64,000 bases of DNA from Ophiocordyceps camponoti-saundersi (nom. inval.) (lineage: Eukaryota > Ascomycota > Sordariomycetes > Hypocreales > Ophiocordycipitaceae), in NCBI GenBank assembly GCA_003339415.1, contig PDHQ01000035.1:6249-70248 (forward strand), in the 5' to 3' direction. Below the pieces are notes generated by a model, which ran no database searches, was not told the DNA's origin, and worked only from the letters and a program-made list of their open reading frames with translations. Below, one piece after another: positions 21,329 through 30,309 of this stretch. Positions within the stretch are counted from its first letter, which is position 1. The number at the start of each line of letters is the position of its first letter. Position numbers and translations under genes: made by a program.

Positions 21329-22675
21329 ATGAAGCTCCCCTTCGCCACGGGCCTCGTCGTCCTGCTGGCCACCACCCTCTTCGGCATCGCCAAAAGCCAC
21401 TCGTGGATCGAGTCGGCCTTCGTCCTCGCCCCCAACGGCTCCTACATCGGCCCAGAGGGCTTCCCTCGCGGCTACATCCCTCGGACCGACCCGTCCTTCA
21501 ACGACAAGGAGGCCCAACACCTGATTCCCGACGGGGCCTTCTACACCGGCAACGAAGTCATCAACAAGTTTCCCCCCTCGGCCAATAACCCGCAGTTCCC
21601 CTTGCTGCAGGCCGCTCCCGGTCAGAGGGTGGCCATCTCCCACCTGGAAAACGGTCACGTCAGCCTCCCGCAGAACCAGGCGAACAAGCCTCTTAATCGC
21701 GGCACCGTCTTCCTCTACGGCACGAGTCAGCCCAAGGATCAGGAGAAGCTTTTTGACGTTCACCTTCGTTGGAATCAGGATGGTACCGGCGGTGATGGTC
21801 GTGGCAGGCTCCTCGCCACCCGCAACTACGATGACGGTCAGTGCTATCAGAGTAACCAGTCGCCCATCGCTCAGCAGCGCGTCGGTCGTCTTGCCGCCGA
21901 CGGGGCCCAGCTTGATAGGGAGCTTCGCTGCCAGACCATCATCACCGTCCCCGCAGACGCCAAGCCGGGCTCCGTCTACACCGTCTACTGGTACTGGGAT
22001 TGGCCCACCCTCAACCCGGCCAAGATCGATATGCAGGGCACCCAGGCCGGACGATTCCCCTGGGCCGGCTCCTTCATGCGCGGTGACAAGGTTCCGGACG
22101 GTTGGACCATGAGCGCCATCGGCATAAACGAGAGCTACTCTAGCGTCATGGACATCAAGATCACCGAGCCTCTTCCCGGCCTCATCGCCAAGCAAGGTGA
22201 CGTCTCCGACTGGATCCAGACTCAAAACGTTTATAGCGCTGGCGTACAGAGCCAAGGTGCAAACGGCTTCGACGTCAAGGTCGACGATTACATCGGAGGA
22301 GGAGGAGGTCCAGGTGCTCCCGTTCCCGCTCCCGCCACCGCCCCTGCGCCTTCGCCTTCGCAGCCGGAATCCATCTCTTCGCCTTCGTCCGTCCCGTCAT
22401 CCGCCCCCGCCGCCCCTTCCACCATCTCCGCAGCCGTCCGCTCCGTCTCAGCCGCATCCCAAGATCCCTGCCCCGCCGCGGCGACGACCCTCGTCACCAC
22501 CACAACCGTCTACGTCAAGGGCCAAGACCCCAGCGCCGCCCCGTCGTCACCGACGCCCGTCGTCGCCGCCGCTCTCGAGCCTTCGACCGTCATGGTCACC
22601 GTCACGACTCATGTGCCCGCGCCGTCGAAGCGAGCTTCGCGACCGAATCAGCGGCTTAGAGCCAGAAGAGTGTGA
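21329..22675 (+). CDS. Secreted DUF7492-family protein with mature N-terminal histidine
   Basis: One exon, 448 residues. A signal peptide (MKLPFATGLVVLLATTLFGI, cleavage predicted after AKS) leaves HSWIES as the mature N-terminus, with His24 first. The body (24-300) has features of the fungal DUF7492 family: APNGSYIGPEGFPRG, PGQRVAISHLENGHVSLP, GRGRLLATRNYDDGQCYQ and YWYWDWPT, with paired cysteines. The last third is Pro/Ala/Ser/Thr-rich, as in glycosylated wall-spanning tails, and ends in a basic segment without an obvious GPI signal. The function of the family is not known to me. A cleaved N-terminal His plus conserved internal His is reminiscent of copper histidine-brace proteins such as lytic polysaccharide monooxygenases, but this is speculation. 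A pyrimidine-rich leader precedes the ATG. Confidence 0.85.
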   Translation: MKLPFATGLVVLLATTLFGIAKSHSWIESAFVLAPNGSYIGPEGFPRGYIPRTDPSFNDKEAQHLIPDGAFYTGNEVINKFPPSANNPQFPLLQAAPGQRVAISHLENGHVSLPQNQANKPLNRGTVFLYGTSQPKDQEKLFDVHLRWNQDGTGGDGRGRLLATRNYDDGQCYQSNQSPIAQQRVGRLAADGAQLDRELRCQTIITVPADAKPGSVYTVYWYWDWPTLNPAKIDMQGTQAGRFPWAGSFMRGDKVPDGWTMSAIGINESYSSVMDIKITEPLPGLIAKQGDVSDWIQTQNVYSAGVQSQGANGFDVKVDDYIGGGGGPGAPVPAPATAPAPSPSQPESISSPSSVPSSAPAAPSTISAAVRSVSAASQDPCPAAATTLVTTTTVYVKGQDPSAAPSSPTPVVAAALEPSTVMVTVTTHVPAPSKRASRPNQRLRARRV

Positions 22676-23861
22676 TCTTTGTCTCTTCTTCTCTTCGTCG
22701 GACAAAGCTCGTCAAGGTTCAGGGCGACAACGACGATAACAACAAAGAAAGAGAACAGGATTCTCTCTTTTTGATCTTCTTCTTCTTCTCCTTCCTTTTT
22801 GCCTCATTTTGCCTATGGTTTTATCATCTGGTACGTGGCTGGACAACACGTTCATATCCCGGACTTCATTCTCTCCTCATCTCTCTTTCTCCCCCTCTTT
22901 TCTTTCTTCCTCTTATGTACATTCCACCTCCACACTTCTTTGACGATCACCTCTCTCTCTCTCTCTCATGTATCTCTCTTCTTTGTTCCCCCCCCCCAAA
23001 TCCCTCTCTTACCCCAAATCTTGACGCATTTCTTCATCTTTCATTTTGGCTTTATACCCCCTTTGCTATCTTTCATCATATACAAAAGCATTCACAAAAA
23101 TACGGCGTTTGATACCGAACTTGTTATTTACCCACTTGGGCTTTACAGAAACGGAATCTCCGACCTCGCCTTGGAGACCTGTTTTTTCCGCACTCCTTTT
23201 CTCCTCTTCCCCTACCGGCGGGGTTGTCTTTGGTTCGATCCGTTATTCGCCACTGATGGCCATGGCAAACGGGCCGCAGGTCAAGGGGGAACGGGAGAAG
23301 GAGTGGGAGACACGGACGTAGGATAGACGGGACTGCATCACGCGGGAATCAAGTTTGCTCGGCTGAGGCCGTGAGCGGGGGGGCTTGTTCATCGGTTAGG
23401 CGTGCAACGGTAGACAATTGAACCGCCTCCTCGTATCTTTCTCTCTCTCTCTCTCCCCCTCCTCTGTCTCGGTGTGTGCGTGTGCATGTGTTCGTGCATA
23501 CTGATATGTGTGAGTGTAAGTGTGCGAGTGTGCGTGTGTGTGTTCTGGTGTTGCAATTTGGTTTTGGGCATCGGTGGATAAGCCCTCATGTAGCATATGG
23601 TGCCGCCTTTATGTGACCCAGATGGTTGTTGTGTGGCCTGATGCGGTCACTTCCGGTTCCACCCACACGCGGGTGTGCCCATTCACTGATCCGCTCATCT
23701 TATCGATCCGTGACACACAAGAGCAATCCGAGGAAGAGGACAGGATCAACGGTGAGAGGGTATGGGATAAGAAGAACAAACAAAGAGTAAAAGGAACAGG
23801 GACGAGACCAGAAAAGAAAAAAGACCGAGGCCCGAGGGGAAAACAAACAAACAAAGAAGTC
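22676..23861. other. Convergent intergenic region
   Basis: Pyrimidine-rich 3' sequence of the DUF7492 gene, a CT tract and a GTGT/GTGC-rich stretch (about 23470-23545), then the 3' side of the cyclophilin gene. No gene is supported. Confidence 0.5.
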
Positions 23862-24803
23862 TCACATCTCCCCGCACAGGGCAACGACGACGTCGAGGTT
23901 CGGAACGTCTTTGCCCTTGTATCCCGTCTTGGTTGCCTCCATCTTCTTGACAACATCCATGCCGTCAACGACGCTGCCAAAGACGACGTGCTTGTTGTCA
24001 AGAAAAGGGGTTGGCACAGTGGTGATGAAAAACTGAGAACCGTTTGTGTTCGGGCCCGAGTTCTGAACGACCGATGAAAGACCAGAACGTCAACGCCGAA
24101 CTGATCAGAAACCGAGGGACCGAACAGAAGAGACGACAACTCACCGCCATCGACAATAAGCCAGGCCGGTCGTGCTTGAGGGTAAAGTTCTCGTCAGCAA
24201 AGGAGCGAAAGCCCCATATGCTGGTAGAGCCCGAGCCGTCGCCACGAAGGAAATCGCCACCCTGGCACATGAAGTTGGGAATCTGGCAAACACGTTCAGT
24301 TTTTTTCCCCTCGTACAGGTCACTGTCTCTCCCATCTTCCAGAAAGAACTCACGATGCGGTGGAACTTGCAGCCCTTGTAGCCCTGAGGCCGACCAACAG
24401 AGTCTTTTGACTCGCCCGTACAGAACTGACGAAAGTTTTCCGCCGTCTTGGGCACGACGTCCTTGAAGAGCTCAAAGGTGATGCGGCCCAGCGGTTCACC
24501 TACGCAAAGCCTTGTCGTCAGGATGCATCCATTCTTTTTCCCCTTTGTTTTAACATGGCTAAGTCATTCTCATCATCTTGATGTAAAACAGTCTCTCCTT
24601 GCCATCTTTGACGCCTTCGGGGGAAGAAGAAAAATGAAACAAGTTTCGTCAAACGCACCCCCGATGGTGATGTCAAAAAAGACTCTGCATGTCAAAAAGG
24701 CTCAGTCAGCAACGGCCTCCTCTCAAATTACTCTCACTTTTCTTCATCGACGAAGGGGCCCTTACAGCGGGTTACCGGACGCGGGCAGCTGCGTCGGGGC
24801 CAT
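23862..24803 (-). CDS. Cyclophilin H-type peptidyl-prolyl cis-trans isomerase
   Basis: Five exons read on the minus strand (24803-24766, 24684-24659, 24499-24354, 24282-24145, 24062-23862) and join in frame to 182 residues. The protein shows the cyclophilin fold in order: [45 protein letters not shown] (catalytic Arg), [23 protein letters not shown] and [17 protein letters not shown], ending LCGEM. The extended [18 protein letters not shown] insert and length fit CypH (the U4/U6.U5 snRNP-associated cyclophilin), so a role in spliceosome assembly is likely. The Trp usual just before LD/G-KHVVFG, important for cyclosporin binding, is Phe136 here. The start is only 180 bp from a RIP-mutated retrotransposon. 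Confidence 0.93.
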
Positions 24804-24978
24804 GGCTGTTGCTGCCGATCGTTGACGATACCGCACGATGGCTCAAAAAGGGGGGGGGATGCAGCGTTGACTGGTGAGTATTTTTTGGCAGACCGACGAC
24901 GTTGGTTGGAGGTAAGGAACTGTGTGTCGTGAAGGCGAAACGCACTGTATACAGGTCACGCCCAATAGCAACGGAGCA

Positions 24979-24983
24979 GTATG
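24979..24983. repeat. Target-site duplication, left copy (GTATG)
   Basis: GTATG directly abuts the left LTR and is repeated exactly at 30305-30309 after the right LTR. A 5-bp duplication is typical of LTR retrotransposon insertion. Confidence 0.95.
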
Positions 24984-25148
24984 TGTTGAGGCACGCACGC
25001 TGTCACGGATCGGGCAGTGATATTGCTAATACTAAGTCTAACTCTAGTAGCCCCTCTATACTAATTTAGTATAGCTAATACTTAGACCTAACCGGGCTTA
25101 AGCCCTAAGTAAGGCATAGCTTAGATATAGGGTATATTATATATAATA
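24984..25148 (-). repeat. LTR, left copy (3' LTR of the element)
   Basis: 165 bp starting TGTTGAGGCACGCACG. The outer part is unmutated; the inner end reads ATTATATATAATA where the other copy reads GTCACACACAACA, showing C-to-T changes confined to the interior side. Confidence 0.93.
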
Positions 25149-25160
25149 CCGCCCCTAAGG
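25149..25160 (-). other. Candidate polypurine tract
   Basis: On the minus strand this reads CCTTAGGGGCGG, directly adjoining the LTR. It is the expected position for plus-strand priming in a minus-oriented element. It is short and partly mutated, so this is inferred mainly from position. Confidence 0.5.
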
Positions 25161-26191
25161 CCGGGCAGGCTAAAAAATAACTATTATAATATTATTTCTT
25201 AGTATTTAAGCTATTAAAGCTGCCTCTATTTTTTAGTATAGCTAAATTTAGCTAGCGTACGAATTACTAATACTTATTTACTTATAAACTCTTTATTAGG
25301 CTATTTATAATTATATTTTCTATACTAATTTACTATAAATTAAAAAAGCTTATTTAATATTTTTAGATAATTTATTTATATTATAAATTAATATACTTAG
25401 TATATACCTTATTAAGTAAGTTAATTACGGCTAACTTTATATTCTAGCTATTAGTAAATATTATAAAAAGCTTTTTTTATTTATAGCTAGTATTTTAAAT
25501 AATATTAAAAAGCTAGATTATTATAAGCTTAGCGGGCGTAAGGGCTATAAATTTAGCCTTTATATTACTTATAGTAATAAAAGTTTAACGCTTTAAGCGC
25601 TATACGATAAGGCTACTAGTAAGGAAGATAACGAACCCGGCCGTTAAGGCGCGGGTTACCTAATTATCCGCGAATAATATATTAAAATTTAAAATAGACG
25701 CGAAGCTAAAAGTTCTTACTATATACCGCTCTTTTAAATATAATACTAAAAGATAGCGTATTACGTAGATAGCGGAAAAAATATTTTATTATAGCTAAAT
25801 AAGCGTAAGTTAGATAGGAATTTATTTCTAATAGCTTCTTAACGCTATATATAATATTAAGCCTTATATTTAAAGCTAGCTAATTTAAGCTACTTATTTA
25901 TTTTTACTATATTATAGCTTTTATCGTAATCTTAGCCTTTTTCTAATTATAAGGAATTATATATTTTATCGGCTATAATATCTTTATAAGCTTTAAATTA
26001 TTAATATTAAATAGCTTAAGAATTTTATAAGCGAAAAAGGTTTAATATACTTAAATAGTTCGGGCTTAATAATTATAATCGAACTTAAGGCTAAGGAATT
26101 CCTAAGGCTCTTTAAGGTATTTAACCTTATATAATTTATTAAGAATTATAGCCTTATTATTAATCTATACTTATATTAGTATTATAAGGAA

Positions 26192-26700
26192 GATATTATT
26201 TATATAAAGAATAAGGAGGCTACTATTAATATAGCGATAAAGGTATAATTTAAAGTTAAGTTATTTAAATCCGCGATTAGCTAGATTTTTAGCTATACGC
26301 TTAAATTACTAGTATAGTAAGGCTTAATAGCTATAAAAGGCCCTTTTTAGTTAGTAAACGCGGCCTAACTTATTTTTAAAACTATAAGGTTATTTAACAA
26401 AGATATTTTTATTTAATTTAATATTAATAAAAGTATTTATAATATTAAATTTTACTTATTTAAAATCTTATATTATAATAAGGGTAAGGAAGATTTATAT
26501 AAATAATTAATATATTATAGTAATATATAAATCCTCGATAAGTTAATCTATAAGATTACGATCTCCGCGAATAACTTAGCGGGCTTTCGCTATCGAATCT
26601 ACGCCCTTAATAAGCTTCTCTATATATACTTATCGCCTAAGTAAGGTTTTTATATTATAAGGCTTAGGAATAAGTTCCTAAGCGCCCTTTTAATATAGCT
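26192..26700 (-). pseudogene. Reverse transcriptase remnant of the copia element
   Basis: Reading through stops on the minus strand, about 26690-26540 gives ELIPKPYNIKTL, then a RRWVY-like segment and KAR-x-VIRGDRN-LID, the start of copia RT. Bases 26195-26206 encode Y-I-N-N within SLLILY..IFLI, the position of the YVDD catalytic box; the Val and both Asp codons are altered by G-to-A changes. The catalytic aspartates are therefore lost. Confidence 0.8.
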
Positions 26701-27599
26701 TATTAAGTTTTTTCTTTATTACGGGTATTTATTATTTATTAAATTCGGGTAGCTTCTTTATAATATAATAATTACTTAAGGTATAACTTATAAAAGTTTC
26801 TATAGCTAAAGCTAAGAGAATTATTATAAGCGCTTAATTAATATATTTATCCTTATTTATAAAGAAAATATATAAAGGAGGCGGCTTAAGAATACTATTT
26901 ATAGCTAAATTAGCTTATATAAGCCTTTTTAAACGCCTTATAAGCTTAGTATTATAAATCTTTTCCGTTAAATAATACTTATAGTATTATATTTCCGTTA
27001 AGGTAAAAGAAAAAGTCGAAGCTTTATAAGTATATTAAGAAAGTTATTTTTTAAATATTAAATTAGTTAGCTAAAAGTTTTATAAATTATTAGCTAATTT
27101 ATTAAAATTATTATAATTATTAATATTATAAATTTAGCTATTAGGAAAATTTAAGGTTATAAGCGCTATTAGTAATAGTTATACTTTTTTATTAATTTCC
27201 TTAATTAATCGAAGAAGCGTATTCTTTTCGAAAAATAGGCGCGGTGCCTCTTTACCTCGATAAGGCGTAGGATTCGGTAAGAGAAAGTGCGAAGAGTATC
27301 CCTTAGGCGTTTTAAAACGCTTTTTTAATAGCCCTATAAATTTATCTTAAATATTCGAATTCGATATATCTAATAATCTAACTATAATAGTTAAATATTT
27401 CCTTAATTATTTTTTAATATTTAATATATTAAAGAATTATAAAATATTAATATTATTAATTTAGCTATAGGAAGTTTTCTTTTTCTCTTTATAAGGAAGA
27501 ATAATAAGTTTAAATTCGATAATTTTACCTTTTTCTTCTAAATAAGCTTTAAATTTAACTAATAAGTTCTTTTTAATAGTAAAAATATTAGTATAATTA

Positions 27600-27790
27600 A
27601 TAAAGTATATATCTTATATACGAATAACGATCTCTTAATTAGGAAGCTAAATCTTAAAGATATAGCTATATAAGCTTTTAATACCGATAAAATAACTTTT
27701 CTAAGCTTAAGAAGCTATTTTTTTAAACCTTACGATCTTCTCTTTTAGCTTTATTATATATATTATATAACCCTAAGCGTAAAGGTAGCT
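27600..27790 (-). pseudogene. Integrase C-terminal remnant of the copia element
   Basis: One minus-strand register, with stops, gives a GYIIYIIKLKEK segment, then SYFIGIKSLYSY and KI-stop-LPN-stop-EIVIRI, followed by D-I/V-YF. These match the conserved copia block with a LR-x-FG-x-x-AYV start, GxxVGY and a YRIW-P...VIxxRDVxF end. Most stops fall where TGG or CAA codons are expected, consistent with RIP. Confidence 0.75.
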
Positions 27791-30120
27791 AATATTATAT
27801 TTATAAGGTAAATTAAGTATTTTTATAACTTTTTTAAGAGGGCTATCTTTACCTCTTATAAGTAATAAATTTAATATATATATTATTATTAATATATAAT
27901 ATAGCTATAAGGTTACGGGAAGCTTAATATATAAGTAAATAGCTTTAGCTATTATTAATAAGGTCTTATTAGCCCTCTTTATAAGGCTATTTTACTATAA
28001 ATTATATAAAGTTAAATAACGTAAAATAAAGCTATTTTAAAAAGCTTAAGCTTTAATCGCCTTACTCTTAAACTCCTATATATTATTAAAAGCTATTATA
28101 GCTACGGGAGTCCCTCCTAAAAAGGTATTAACTTATTATTTCTAACTTCGAAAAAAATTATAAGCCTACCCCTTTAAGGTAATAGTTATTATTTAGTAGA
28201 ATCTTATAAAAGCGTTAATTTTATATAAAGAATAGTAAGTATTACTATTACTAGGCGGATTATACTTAATAATATTTTAAAAAATAATATTAAGAAATCT
28301 TAAGGGCTTAGCTAGCGAATTTTTACTAATTATAATATCTACCTTAGCGAATTAATAAGCTTTATATAAGAAGCTTTTAATAATCTTTTTATCGATTAAA
28401 ATCTTTACTTTCTAATAAGCTAAAGTTACCTTATCCTTACTAGTATATATAAGGCGCTTATATATAATAGTAAAATTAGCTTTTAAGCTTTTCCTTAATA
28501 ATTTATATAGTAAAATAGCAAATACCTTAATTATAGTTTAATCGCTACTTATAGCAGCTATACTAATAACTCGAAGTTAATTATTAAAGCGGTAAATATA
28601 TTTTTTAATACTTTTTATAATAAGGAAATTTATCTTAAAGTTAGTAATAACGCCTTTTTTTTAAAACGCTTATACTTATTAAATTCGCTTAAATATTAAG
28701 ATAATAGAAAGCTTACGATAAAATTATCGAATTACTATTAACTTATTAAGTAAGTTTATCTTAACCTTACCCTCTCCCTAAAGCTAAAAATCTTCGCTAT
28801 TAATAGCGCGGAAAAAATTAATAATAATATTCTTATAAATTTTAATAAATTATTTTAAATTATTAAAAATATAGCCTTTAGCTTTAAAATTATATATAAT
28901 ATTATCTTATTTAATATTATAGCTAATAGCTACTAATTTATATATTTATTTAGCTTTTATAATAGCTTCTAATATTATAATTTATTTCTATTAATACTAA
29001 TCTTTTAGAGGTAAGCGTAGCTTTAAATATAACTTTTAGTAATTTTCTTCCTTATAAAGCTTACTATTTTTAAGAATAAAATATTTATAATTAAGATATT
29101 ATCTTTTCTAGCTTTCTTAAGCGGGAGAAAAGGCTTTATTATTATAATTTCCGTAGCTATAGCTTTTACCGTAGCCTTAACTTTTTCCTTAGCTATTATC
29201 TTACTTTTTATCTTACTTTTTTATATTTTAATTTATAGAAAAAATATCTTTCTTCTTATTATTAATAAGCTTAGCGTAATTCTAAAAAAAACTTAAAATT
29301 TTATTTTTTATCGGGGGCTTTTATTTAGCTAGCTTATATATCTAATTTTTATATTAGGAAAATATAATAGTTTTAATAATATTAATTATAGCGCTAATAA
29401 ACTATTTCTTATAAAATTTCTTTATTATAATATAAAATTAATTTTATAAAAAATTAAAGCGTTTTATAAAAATATTAAATATTATAAAGTTCTCCGCTTT
29501 TATAATATATATTTCCTTTATAATTAATAAGAAAATAATTTTCGGAGCTATATTATATTTTTTCTTAATAGCTATAAAAATTTAATATATTAATTAACTT
29601 AAATTCTAGCTATTATTACGAATTCTAAGGATTATTATAAGCTTATAATAATATATAATAAGATAATAATAATAGATTTCCTTATTTTACTATTTCTCTA
29701 TAACTTTAATATTTATATTTATAAGTTTACTATTATTAAGCTTATTAATATATTAAAATAATTAAAATTATTTAATTATTATTCTAATTAATATCTCTTA
29801 ATATTATTAATTCTCTTAGCTTTTTAGTTTCTTTATACTTATTAAAATTACTCTTATTTTTATATTTTTTAATAAGGTTATTATAATTTTTTTTTATAGC
29901 TTAAATAAGCTCTTTATTACCTAAATAAGTAATATTTTCTTTAATAAAGCTTATCTTAGCTTTTCTTAGCTAAAATAGTTTTTTATAAACTAAGTTAAGT
30001 ATATTATTTATTTAAAATAGTAATATTAATAATATAATAATATTTACTATAGCTAAGCGGATCTTAAATAAGATCTTTTATAAGGAATATTAATTATTAT
30101 TATAAAAAACGCGTAATTTA

Positions 30121-30139
30121 GCGCGATAAGCGTATAACC
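30121..30139 (-). other. Candidate primer-binding site (half-tRNA type)
   Basis: On the minus strand the 19 bases next to the LTR read GGTTATACGCTTATCGCGC. GGTTAT is how copia-type elements primed by an internal anticodon-arm fragment of initiator tRNA-Met begin. Several mismatches would be RIP transitions. The tRNA itself is not in this window. Confidence 0.45.
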
Positions 30140-30304
30140 TATTAAGGCACGCACGCTATTACGGATCGGGTAGTAATATTGCTAATATTAAGTCTAACTC
30201 TAGTAGCCCCTCTATACTAATTTAGTATAGCTAATACTTAGACCTGACCGGGCTTAAGCCCTGAGTGGGGCATAGCCTAGATATAGGGTATGTCACACAC
30301 AACA
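30140..30304 (-). repeat. LTR, right copy (5' LTR of the element)
   Basis: 165 bp ending GTCACACACAACA. The inner end reads TATTAAGGCACG where the left copy has TGTTGAGGCACG, again with mutations only on the interior side. Confidence 0.93.
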
Positions 30305-30309
30305 GTATG
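30305..30309. repeat. Target-site duplication, right copy (GTATG)
   Basis: Exact match to 24979-24983. Confidence 0.95.

Larger units (their letters stand above)
24984..30304 (-). mobile_element. RIP-inactivated Ty1/copia LTR retrotransposon (complete, 5.3 kb)
   Basis: Two 165-bp LTRs (24984-25148 and 30140-30304) begin TGTTG and end CAACA where unmutated, and are flanked by GTATG duplications. The interior has no open frame of 60 codons in any register, is strongly AT-rich and has almost no CpA or TpG. Reading the minus strand through stops recovers copia order: integrase C-terminal remnants (27600-27790) then reverse transcriptase (26192-26700). This order (integrase before RT) separates copia from gypsy. 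Internal ends fit minus orientation: a purine-rich CCTTAGGGGCGG abuts the left LTR, and a candidate primer-binding site (30121-30139) abuts the right LTR. The element is dead. Regions 27900-30100 presumably held gag, protease and integrase core. Confidence 0.95.

Noticed and set aside
21212..22255. 347-residue minus-strand open frame across the DUF7492 gene
   Set aside because: Antisense shadow produced by strong third-position GC bias; the plus frame has a signal peptide and family motifs.
27885..27905. Minus-strand A-I-L-Y-I-N-N reading, first taken as the RT YVDD box
   Set aside because: It lies upstream of the integrase C-terminal block in element orientation, where integrase core is expected. 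A better YVDD-derived box with RT context is at 26195-26206.
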